From Verrucomicrobiales bacterium (GTDB lineage: Bacteria; Verrucomicrobiota; Verrucomicrobiia; Verrucomicrobiales; DEV007): a stretch of DNA of 12,141 nt. Of the stretch, positions 6,653 through 12,141 are shown one piece after another (position 1 is the first letter of the stretch; each line of letters starts with the position of its first letter). The notes under the pieces were generated by a model, which was not told the DNA's origin, searched no databases, and saw nothing but the letters and a program-made list of their open reading frames with translations. Made by a program: the position numbers and the translations under genes. The DNA lies in assembly GCA_023253615.1 (NCBI GenBank), contig JALRFZ010000429.1, forward strand, positions 1 through 12,141. Direction: 5' to 3'.

Positions 6653-7582
6653 TCACACCGTGCAGATTTCGACGGCCTGCTTCAGCGAGGCGATCTTGTC
6701 TTCCCGCTTGGGGATGAATTCCTGGGCGACCCATCCGGTGTAGCCGGTCGCGACGATCGCCTTCATGATCGCGGGGTAGAAGAGCTCCTGCGTCTCGTCG
6801 ATCTCGGCGCGGCCCGGGACGCCGCCGGTGTGGTAGTGGCTCAAGTACTGGTGGCGCGCCTGGATCGTGGCGATGATGTCGCCCTCCATGATCTGCATAT
6901 GGTAGATGTCGTAGAGCAGCTTGAACCGCTCCGAGCCGACTTTGTCGCAGAGCGCCGCCCCCCAGGAGGAAAGGTCGCACATGTAGTCCTTGTGGTTCAC
7001 CTTCGAGTTGAGCAACTCCATCGTCAGGGTGACGCCGTGTTTTTCACACAAGGGCATGAGCCGTTTCAATCCGACCGCGCAGTTTTCGAGTCCCTGCTCG
7101 TCGTCCATGCCATCGCGGTTGCCCGAGAAACAGATCACGTTGGTGAATCCGGCCGCGGCACTTTCGGCGATGAGCTTTTCGTAGAGGGCGAAAAGGGTGT
7201 CGTGGTGCTCGAGACGGTTGAAGGCGTGGGGAATGGAGCCGACCTTCTTTTTCACGCCGCCGATCTCGACCTCGGCCGAGGGGAAGCTGACCATGGGACA
7301 ATGCATCCCGTGTTTTTTCATCGTCGGGAAATCGGCGGGATCGAGCAGGTCGATCGCTTCGAGTCCGAACTCCTTGCCCGCGGTGCAGAGGTCGTCGAGC
7401 GAGATATCCTTGTAGCACCACTTGCAGGCCGAGTGGTTGATTTTTCCGGCGACACCGGCCTTGGCGGCAGCTTCTTCGGCGAGGGCGAAGCGATCGTGCA
7501 TCGAGGCGGCGACCGCGGCGACGGTCGCGGCACCCGTGGTGGAGACGAAGGATCGGCGGGAAAGGGGGGAAGTTTCGGACAT
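6653..7582 (-). CDS. Tat-exported hydroxypyruvate-isomerase-like / sugar phosphate isomerase (AP endonuclease 2 fold)
   Basis: A 309-residue protein of the xylose-isomerase-like TIM barrel superfamily. It starts with a twin-arginine signal (S8-R-R-S-F-V-S followed by an Ala-rich hydrophobic stretch to about residue 36). It is therefore probably folded and metal-loaded in the cytoplasm before export. The barrel runs from about residue 50 to the end. Candidate divalent-metal ligands are Glu189 (MELLNSK), Asp225 (LLYDIYHMQ), His251 (HYHTGGVPGR) and Glu288 (AQEFIP). The LYDIYHMQIMEGD and HTGGVPGRAEID blocks are close to the hydroxypyruvate isomerase (Hyi) family. The family isomerises or epimerises small sugars and hydroxy-keto acids; the true substrate is unknown. 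Its start lies 65 bp after the stop of the M56 gene, and that gap is filled by a strong inverted repeat. No Shine-Dalgarno. Confidence 0.9.
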   Translation of the reverse strand: MSETSPLSRRSFVSTTGAATVAAVAASMHDRFALAEEAAAKAGVAGKINHSACKWCYKDISLDDLCTAGKEFGLEAIDLLDPADFPTMKKHGMHCPMVSFPSAEVEIGGVKKKVGSIPHAFNRLEHHDTLFALYEKLIAESAAAGFTNVICFSGNRDGMDDEQGLENCAVGLKRLMPLCEKHGVTLTMELLNSKVNHKDYMCDLSSWGAALCDKVGSERFKLLYDIYHMQIMEGDIIATIQARHQYLSHYHTGGVPGRAEIDETQELFYPAIMKAIVATGYTGWVAQEFIPKREDKIASLKQAVEICTV

Positions 7583-7585
7583 GAC

Positions 7586-7638
7586 GGGAATGTAGCGGAA
7601 AAGAGGCCGTGTGACGACTGCGGATTTCCGCTATTCCC
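7586..7638 (-). promoter_or_regulatory. Long inverted repeat directly before the isomerase-like gene (terminator or leader structure)
   Basis: GGGAAT-gt-AGCGGAAA (7586-7601) is matched by its complement TTTCCGCTATTCCC (7625-7638). This gives 14 base pairs with a 2-nt bulge and a 23-nt loop. In minus-strand RNA it begins 9 nt after the stop codon of the M56 gene and ends 3 nt before the ATG of the next gene. The 5' arm can instead form a small hairpin, GCGG-AAAT-CCGC, so two exclusive folds are possible. No U-run follows, so a simple intrinsic terminator is not demonstrated. Confidence 0.55.
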
Positions 7639-7647
7639 GGCGCGGTT

Positions 7648-9801
7648 TCACTGCCGGAAAAGCACCACGGCATCCTCGTCGTAGCGCAATTTCAGATGGG
7701 AGAGCTCGGCCACATAACGCAAGGCCTCGGAGAGCGGGACGTTACGCAAGGTGAGCGTGATCCTGATCTCATCCGCCAGCGGTTCGCCGGGAGCATTGAG
7801 GATCAGATTCAGCCCCTTCTTTTCGGGGTCGAGTTCCAGCGATCGACTCTGCAGGAATTGGAGCGCCCATGGCAGGGGCGTTCCGGCAAATTCCACCTGG
7901 GGTAACACGATATCGGCGGCGACCGTGGCGGATTTAGCTGATGCCTTTTGGGATGGCTGGGCTTCCGCTGCAGGGACGCCTGAAGGCGGACGCATCACCA
8001 CGGCCGCATCTCCGAATTCGAGCTCAAGATTCGACAATTCGGCAAAATATCCCAGCGCCTCAGTCAGGGGAATCTGTTTGAACGAGACGGTGAGTTGCGG
8101 CTCCGGAGCATCAACCGCGGGGATATAAACGAAATTGACTCCCTTCTTCTCGGGATCGAGTTCGCGGACTCTTTCCCGGAGGAAAGCGAGCGCGTCGGTG
8201 AGACTGGCACTTCTCAGTTCGATGGAGGGAATGACGATCTTCTCCAAGCGAGCGCGGGTCAGATCCCCGTCATCTCCCAGTCGAGTCTGCACCGTGAGCA
8301 GGAGCCGCCTGCCGGGGGCGGATGCCTGGCCGGCTTCCGGATTGAGCGAAGTGACCAGCACCGTATCCCCGGACGCGACGGTGAGTTCGGCTTTGAGTTC
8401 GTTCTCCGAGGATGTGGTGGTTCCCCCAACCGTGATCTGTTGGGTTCGATTCGCATGAAGGGCAAGATGGATCTTCCCCTCGGCAAGAGTGGGCTGAACC
8501 TCCAGCCGGGTACCGATGAATCTCGGCTTACCAGCCTCGTCCGGCTTGGGTGTGCCAATCTCGATGACGGCCTTTCTTCCTGACAAAGTCAACACGGAGG
8601 GGGCGCTCAACACGTCGGCTCCCGGAATCGCAGCGATTTGGTCAATCACGCCGGAATCTCCAGCAAAGACGGAAGATCCCTTCTCCGGGTCATAGGTTAT
8701 TCCTTCCGACTTGATTTCGATTGGTCGATCGGCCGGTACTTCGATGAACTTCGCCTCGATCAGAATCTGCTGGCCGCCCGCAACGGCGGGTTCGTTCTGG
8801 GCGCGGGTTGCTCCTGCGAACCCGATCGCGAGGAGCAGCCCGGGACCGGCGAAGTTCCACACCGGACTTGCCCGGCGATGTCCGGCGATCGCGGTGATGC
8901 GCCAGGAAAGGAGACCGCCCCTCCCGAAAAGTCCCACCAGTCCCAGGAATCCGAGGCGCCAGGGCTCGGGATGCGCCGCCCGTTCCACCTTGAGCAGCGC
9001 GTGACCGTATCGCGAACGATCATCCCCCTGGCAGCCCGCGAGCACGGCGCTATCACAGGCCAGTTCGCGGTCGGCGCGGAAACGACGGAAGGCAAACCAC
9101 ACCAGCGGATTGCACCAATGCAGCGCCAGCAGGCATACGACGAGCCCGTTCACCACCAGATCGCCGCGTTTCACGTGGTTGAATTCGTGCAGGAGGATCA
9201 GTCGCCGCTCCTCCCGGTCGAAGGTCTCCTCGAAGGATGCCGGCAGCAGCAGGAGTGGGCGCAGGACGCCGGTCATTGCCGGACCTGGCACCGCAGCCGA
9301 AAGCAGAACCCGCGGGACGCGTCGCAAGCCGCACGCTCGCGCCGCATCCTGAATCTCGCGATGGAGTTCCACCGGAAGGGGCGGCGATCGACGCCGGAAA
9401 CCAGCCAGGGCCGCCGCACAGGAGATCACACAGATGAGCATCGCGAGGATCGCTCCCGACATCCAGATCCATCCCGCCACCGTGGTCCAGGGAACCGGCT
9501 GACGTTCAGGTGCGGAATCCATCGGCAGGGCGGGAGCCGCGGATTCCGCCGGAATCAGTTCGGTCGCAAAGGAGACCGGAGCCGAGCCGGGCGCGGTCCA
9601 TCCATTCTCGATGCTCAGCGGGCTCGGAGGCAGGACGGGAGAGCCGAGAACAAACAACACCGGCAACCACAGCGCGTGTCGCCACCCGGCCGGCATTCTT
9701 TTGCCCAAGGCGATCTGCACGAGCAGGACGGCGAGAATGAGGAGGGATCCCCGCGTCGTGGCGGAGAGAAACCAGTCAAAGACAGCGTCGATGGTGTGCA
9801 T
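7648..9801 (-). CDS. M56 (BlaR1-type) membrane metalloprotease fused to a secretin-like domain and two STN-like repeats
   Basis: A 717-residue membrane protein. Segments at about 18-33, 41-57, 108-134 and 215-237 surround an M56 peptidase core. The zinc motif is H205-E-F-N-H209 (KRGDLVV follows), with E246-L-A-C-D250 as the expected downstream ligand region. A further membrane segment (about 316-333) leads outward. Residues 344-506 match the secretin core: QQILIEAKFIEV, LSAPSVLTLSGRKAVIEIG, GTRLEVQPTL and VASGDTVLVTSL. Residues 522-604 and 631-717 are two copies of an STN-like domain. BlaR1 itself ends in a penicillin-binding domain, which is absent here. By analogy the protease should inactivate the adjacent BlaI-like repressor when its outer module detects a signal; the signal is unknown. 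It starts 1 nt after the repressor's stop (TGA-C-ATG), so translation is probably coupled. Confidence 0.88.
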   Translation of the reverse strand: MHTIDAVFDWFLSATTRGSLLILAVLLVQIALGKRMPAGWRHALWLPVLFVLGSPVLPPSPLSIENGWTAPGSAPVSFATELIPAESAAPALPMDSAPERQPVPWTTVAGWIWMSGAILAMLICVISCAAALAGFRRRSPPLPVELHREIQDAARACGLRRVPRVLLSAAVPGPAMTGVLRPLLLLPASFEETFDREERRLILLHEFNHVKRGDLVVNGLVVCLLALHWCNPLVWFAFRRFRADRELACDSAVLAGCQGDDRSRYGHALLKVERAAHPEPWRLGFLGLVGLFGRGGLLSWRITAIAGHRRASPVWNFAGPGLLLAIGFAGATRAQNEPAVAGGQQILIEAKFIEVPADRPIEIKSEGITYDPEKGSSVFAGDSGVIDQIAAIPGADVLSAPSVLTLSGRKAVIEIGTPKPDEAGKPRFIGTRLEVQPTLAEGKIHLALHANRTQQITVGGTTTSSENELKAELTVASGDTVLVTSLNPEAGQASAPGRRLLLTVQTRLGDDGDLTRARLEKIVIPSIELRSASLTDALAFLRERVRELDPEKKGVNFVYIPAVDAPEPQLTVSFKQIPLTEALGYFAELSNLELEFGDAAVVMRPPSGVPAAEAQPSQKASAKSATVAADIVLPQVEFAGTPLPWALQFLQSRSLELDPEKKGLNLILNAPGEPLADEIRITLTLRNVPLSEALRYVAELSHLKLRYDEDAVVLFRQ
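7651..7911 (-). repeat. Second STN-like domain repeat of the M56 protein
   Basis: Encodes residues 631-717 (IVLPQVEFAGTPLPWAL... to the C-terminus). It shares the LELDPEKKG-(V/L)-N block, P-L-(T/S)-EAL, Y-x-AELS and AVV(M/L) with the first copy at 7990-8238. More than 30 of about 83 aligned residues are identical. The shape resembles the secretin/TonB short N-terminal (STN) domain. Confidence 0.75.
7990..8238 (-). repeat. First STN-like domain repeat of the M56 protein
   Basis: Encodes residues 522-604 (IVIPSIELRSASLTDAL... to VVMR). It is separated from the second copy by a Ser/Ala/Pro-rich linker of about 26 residues. This suggests internal duplication of one domain. Confidence 0.75.
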
Positions 9802-9802
9802 G

Positions 9803-10198
9803 TCAGGATTTCCGGCGGAGGTTTTTCTTCACGGATTCGTCGAGGAGTTGTTTGAGTTGGTCGATCTCTTCGGCACTGAGATTCGACCGCTTCGCGAAAT
9901 GGACCAGCAGGGGTTGCGCGGCCCCTTGGAAAACGCGTTTCAGGAAGGACTCGCTCTCCGCCCGGACCATCGCGTAGCGCGCAAAGGCCGGAGAAAACTC
10001 GCGCACCCCCGCCTCGTTCTCGCCGGAGAGGATCGCGCCCTTTTCAACGAGACGGCTCAGCATGGTGCGAACCGTATTCACCGCCCAACCCGTCGATGGT
10101 TGCAGGACTTTGGCAACCTCCGAAGCGGTCTGCGGAGCCCGCTCCCAGAGCGCCTCCATCAAGGTCCACTCGGCTTCTGAAATACTCGGTGCGTTCAT
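9803..10198 (-). CDS. BlaI/MecI-family winged-helix transcriptional repressor
   Basis: A 131-residue repressor. The N-terminal winged helix (about residues 5-75) starts ISEAEWTLMEALWERAPQTASEV and has the family's recognition-helix block GWAVNTVRTMLSRLVEKGAI (37-56). The C-terminal helices (about 77-130) form the dimerisation part: FLKRVFQG, QPLLVHFAKRSNLSAEEIDQLKQLL. In staphylococcal BlaI/MecI, cleavage occurs between Asn101 and Phe102 within an NFAK-like segment. The aligned place here is His100-Phe101, so a similar inactivation site is plausible. It is the first gene of an operon with the M56 protease, with only 1 nt between them. Two matching operator dyads lie 14-48 bp upstream of its ATG, so autorepression is expected. 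No Shine-Dalgarno precedes the start. Overall length and layout are normal for the family. Confidence 0.93.
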   Translation of the reverse strand: MNAPSISEAEWTLMEALWERAPQTASEVAKVLQPSTGWAVNTVRTMLSRLVEKGAILSGENEAGVREFSPAFARYAMVRAESESFLKRVFQGAAQPLLVHFAKRSNLSAEEIDQLKQLLDESVKKNLRRKS

Positions 10199-10207
10199 CC
10201 GGGTGCA

Positions 10208-10235
10208 TCATTACATTTGTAGTGCCGCAAGTCAA
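10208..10235 (-). promoter_or_regulatory. Candidate promoter of the repressor-protease operon
   Basis: On the minus strand, TTGACT (10235-10230) resembles a -35 box. A 16-bp spacer follows, then TAATGA (10213-10208) as a possible -10 box. The -35 lies between the two operator dyads and the -10 overlaps the proximal dyad, which is ideal for repression. Transcription would start near 10201, only a few nt before the ATG at 10198. Confidence 0.4.
10212..10221. promoter_or_regulatory. BlaI-type operator dyad, repressor-proximal
   Basis: TACATTTGTA is a TACA-N2-TGTA dyad, the core pattern recognised by BlaI/MecI repressors. It lies 13 bp upstream of the repressor's ATG and overlaps the candidate -10 box. 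Confidence 0.8.
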
Positions 10236-10236
10236 C

Positions 10237-10246
10237 TACAAATGTA
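10237..10246. promoter_or_regulatory. BlaI-type operator dyad, esterase-proximal
   Basis: TACAAATGTA is the exact reverse complement of the first dyad, centred 25 bp away. With one more base on each inner side the pair forms perfect 11-bp inverted arms (10212-10222 and 10236-10246). Both dyads are also followed by the same GTGCC on the plus strand. The esterase start codon is 51 bp downstream. Confidence 0.8.
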
Positions 10247-10297
10247 GTGCCATAAATGATCTTGCCAAACCGCGCCAATTCCTTCACAACGCTCCCC

Positions 10298-11212
10298 ATG
10301 AAGCTCGGCCCACTTCTTCTCGGATGCGTCTTCCTCGTTTTCCCGGAGGCCCGTTCCCGTGAGTGGACCTCCACCGACGGCCGAAAGCTCGAAGCCGATT
10401 TTGTTTCCGCTACCGGGGATTCCGTCATCGTCAAGCGCGCCGCGGATGGGCGCAGCTTCACACTGCCGTTGAAAGGCCTCTCCGACGCCGACCAAACCTG
10501 GGTGAAGGAAGAGTTGGCGAAAAATGCCAAACCGGTCGAGGGACCCTACGCCACACTCCTGACGGGCGAGTGGGCCTTATCCGAAGACGACGGCCTGCCC
10601 TTCGCCCTCTTTGGCGCCAAGGATCTCGATGCGTCGAAGAAGTATCCTCTCGTCGTCGGACTTCACGGACGCAGTCAGAATGCGGAGAATGGCAAGCAGC
10701 TTGGTCCATTCTCGAAATCCTTCTCCGAACCAGGCCGCTACGAAAAGAATCCCTGCATCATCCTGGCACCCCTCGGCTATCAACCCTTCGGCGGCCAAGG
10801 CACCGCTTGGAGCAACGAACCCGGCACGAAAACGCTCGCCCTCATCGAAAAACTGATCGAGAGCCTGCCCATTGATGGAAACTGCATCTACGTCGTCGGA
10901 TATTCGATGGGTGGGTTTGGCGCCTGTCATTTCGCCGTCACCGAACCGAAGCGATTCGCCGCGGTCGTCGCGGGCGCCGGTTGCACGGGAGTGGATTCGG
11001 CCGATGTCTTCAAGCGCCTTCCCTTGTGGCTCCATCATGCGGCGGATGATCCGACCGTGGAGGTCCGCTACTCGCGAGACCTCGCCGAAGCCTTGAAACG
11101 GTCGGAGACGATGAAATATACCGAATACCCGACCGGAGGACACGGCATCGCCGGCACGATTTTCAACGACGACGCCGTGCACGAGTGGATTTTCCAACAG
11201 CGACGCGAGTGA
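10298..11212 (+). CDS. Secreted SHD1-domain alpha/beta-hydrolase (esterase/PHB-depolymerase-like)
   Basis: A 304-residue exported hydrolase. ATG 10298 is chosen because it opens a Sec signal peptide (MKLGPLLLGCVFLVFPEARS); an in-frame ATG at 10256 would add a polar leader. Residues about 20-70 form an SLA1-homology domain 1 (REWTSTDGRKLEADFVS... LPLKGLSDADQTWV), a module common in secreted planctomycete and verrucomicrobial proteins. Residues about 95-304 form the hydrolase: an oxyanion-side LHGRSQNAENG stretch, the nucleophile elbow G201-Y-S203-M-G, Asp250/251 in HHAADDPTV, and His282 in TGGHGIAG complete a Ser-Asp-His triad. The fold resembles phospholipase/carboxylesterase and feruloyl-esterase-like enzymes, acting on an ester or possibly a peptide bond; the substrate is unknown. 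It diverges from the repressor gene across the double operator, so it is a candidate member of that regulon. Confidence 0.9.
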   Translation: MKLGPLLLGCVFLVFPEARSREWTSTDGRKLEADFVSATGDSVIVKRAADGRSFTLPLKGLSDADQTWVKEELAKNAKPVEGPYATLLTGEWALSEDDGLPFALFGAKDLDASKKYPLVVGLHGRSQNAENGKQLGPFSKSFSEPGRYEKNPCIILAPLGYQPFGGQGTAWSNEPGTKTLALIEKLIESLPIDGNCIYVVGYSMGGFGACHFAVTEPKRFAAVVAGAGCTGVDSADVFKRLPLWLHHAADDPTVEVRYSRDLAEALKRSETMKYTEYPTGGHGIAGTIFNDDAVHEWIFQQRRE

Positions 11213-11240
11213 GATCGGCATCGCGGCGGCGGAAAAGCGC

Positions 11241-12141
11241 TCAGCGCTGTGCCTCCAGCTCGCAATCCTCCTCGGCCCGGACGCGTTCGCCGGCCTTGTC
11301 GACGGGATGGGTGAAGAGATAGCGCCAGACGTCTTCGTGGATGAGCTTGCCTTCGGCATCCTTCACCGCCGCGCCGCCGGGCACGGAGGCGTTGTGGGCG
11401 CGGTTGGCGTCGTTTTTCACATCCGCGTTGGTGATGAGACGGCGCGAATTTTCGTAGGGCGGCTTCACCGCGTCGACATCGACGAGGGGACCGAATTCAT
11501 TCAAGCCGAGAAGAATCCACGAGCGGCAGTAGTGATCGGCGGTCCAGCCGCCGTCGAGGACGTGGGTGAAGCCGAAGTAGCGGTTCGCCGGGGTCGCGGA
11601 TTTCATTTCCTGCCAGGTCTCGGTGTTGTCGCGCGGACCGGAGAACATCACGACGCGATCGACCTTCTGATGGATCGCGAACCGGGCCGCGGTGGTGCTG
11701 CCGTGCGAGATCCCTGCCAAAACCACCTTTTCCCAGTCGAGTTCCTTTCCATCGCGGGCGATGAACTGATCCCAGTCGCCCTGGCGGTTTTCCTTGTCGA
11801 GCCACTTCACGAACCGGAAGGCGCGCTCCTTCAGCCCGTCGGGCTGCGGGATCTCGACGATCGGGCTGTGATCCTCGCCGGTGGCGGCTTCGAGACGGAT
11901 CTTGCCGAGGGTGTCGCCGTCGTTGAGCTGCTCCTTGGTGAGTTTGGAAAACCAGCGGTTCGCATAGCTGACCTGGAGGTAGTGCATGCCGTAGCTGTTG
12001 ACGCGCTCGGCGAGACCGGCGTTGTGATCCATCAGCCAGATCACGAGCTTGCCCTGGGATTTCACGTCGGTGTCGATGGAGGCGTACTGGAGATCGCGCG
12101 GCTTGCCCTTGTCGTCGGTGAAGACGAAGTCGATCGCGGGA
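11241..12141 (-). CDS. Alpha/beta-hydrolase-type protein, BPSS1187-like (5' end outside window)
   Basis: The frame is open from the right edge (12140) to the stop TGA at 11243-11241, giving 299 visible residues; the N-terminus is missing. A GTG at 12063-12065 could be read as a start. The 25 residues before it (FVFTDDKGKPRDLQYASID...) continue the same fold smoothly, so the gene is better treated as truncated by the window. The G-I-S-H-G elbow has its candidate nucleophile Ser at codon 11708-11706, inside VVLAGISHGSTTAARFA. A later RAHNASVPG block could hold the catalytic His. The VVMFSGPRDNTETW and VLDGGWTADHYCRSW blocks are distinctive. I recall them from proteins annotated 'BPSS1187 family', but this is from memory and moderately uncertain. 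It converges on the SHD1 esterase with 28 bp between the stops. Function and substrate are unknown. Confidence 0.75.
   Translation of the reverse strand, partial: PAIDFVFTDDKGKPRDLQYASIDTDVKSQGKLVIWLMDHNAGLAERVNSYGMHYLQVSYANRWFSKLTKEQLNDGDTLGKIRLEAATGEDHSPIVEIPQPDGLKERAFRFVKWLDKENRQGDWDQFIARDGKELDWEKVVLAGISHGSTTAARFAIHQKVDRVVMFSGPRDNTETWQEMKSATPANRYFGFTHVLDGGWTADHYCRSWILLGLNEFGPLVDVDAVKPPYENSRRLITNADVKNDANRAHNASVPGGAAVKDAEGKLIHEDVWRYLFTHPVDKAGERVRAEEDCELEAQR

Noticed and set aside
6626..7684. Long open frame antisense to the isomerase-like gene (352 codons)
   Set aside because: It is explained by third-position GC bias of the real gene. It has no domain pattern and runs through the inverted repeat and the end of the M56 gene.
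8638..9855. Plus-strand open frame of 405 codons inside the M56 gene region
   Set aside because: It has a low-complexity, Arg/Gly/Glu-rich translation without motifs. The opposite strand encodes a coherent M56-secretin protein.
10316..10327. Possible lipobox (LLGC) in the SHD1 esterase signal peptide
   Set aside because: The Cys is only at residue 10, and the hydrophobic stretch continues past it to a better signal peptidase I site, so a lipoprotein call is not justified.
1..12141. Search for CRISPR arrays, insertion sequences, phage or conjugation genes
   Set aside because: No regularly spaced repeats, transposase, integrase or terminal inverted repeats were seen. The only clear duplications are the tandem small genes and the STN-like domains.

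Overview
The window is GC-rich bacterial DNA packed with short-gap genes. The gene content points to the Planctomycetes-Verrucomicrobia-Chlamydiae superphylum, most likely Verrucomicrobiota. The pointers are three exported sulfatases of different subtypes, a Tat-exported hydroxypyruvate-isomerase-like protein, a secreted hydrolase with an N-terminal SLA1-homology (SHD1) domain, and start codons that mostly lack a Shine-Dalgarno sequence. This assignment is inferred from protein families; no rRNA or other marker gene is present.

Layout: (1) 2-809, the end of one gene and a complete second gene (+) encoding related secreted proteins of unknown function. (2) 934-5683, a sulfatase region: one sulfatase (+), a 55-residue DUF3096-type membrane protein (-), then two sulfatases on the minus strand that overlap by ATGA and are probably translationally coupled. 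All three keep the C-x-P-S-R motif for formylglycine formation, and two end in a Lys/Gly-rich basic tail. (3) 5819-7582, an SDR-fold protein lacking the catalytic Tyr and Lys (+), converging on a Tat-exported sugar-isomerase-like protein (-). (4) 7648-11212, a probable sensory unit: a BlaI/MecI-type repressor and an M56 (BlaR1-type) membrane metalloprotease form a two-gene minus-strand operon. A clear double operator (two TACA-N2-TGTA dyads) separates it from a divergent SHD1-esterase gene. (5) 11241 to the right edge, a 5'-truncated alpha/beta-hydrolase-type protein (-).

The most notable item is the M56 protease. Its outward-facing part is not a penicillin-binding sensor domain. It is a secretin-core-like beta domain followed by two tandem copies of an STN-like domain of about 85 residues. 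Together with the repressor, the double operator and the divergent secreted esterase, it looks like a compact envelope-sensing circuit: the periplasmic module senses something, the protease inactivates the repressor, and the operon and probably the esterase are derepressed. Both the signal and the esterase link are inference.

The sulfatase region fits removal of sulfate groups from host or algal polysaccharides. No glycoside hydrolase, polysaccharide lyase, transporter or sulfatase-maturation enzyme is visible, so it is not a complete polysaccharide-utilisation locus. No tRNA, rRNA, CRISPR array, insertion sequence or phage gene was found.
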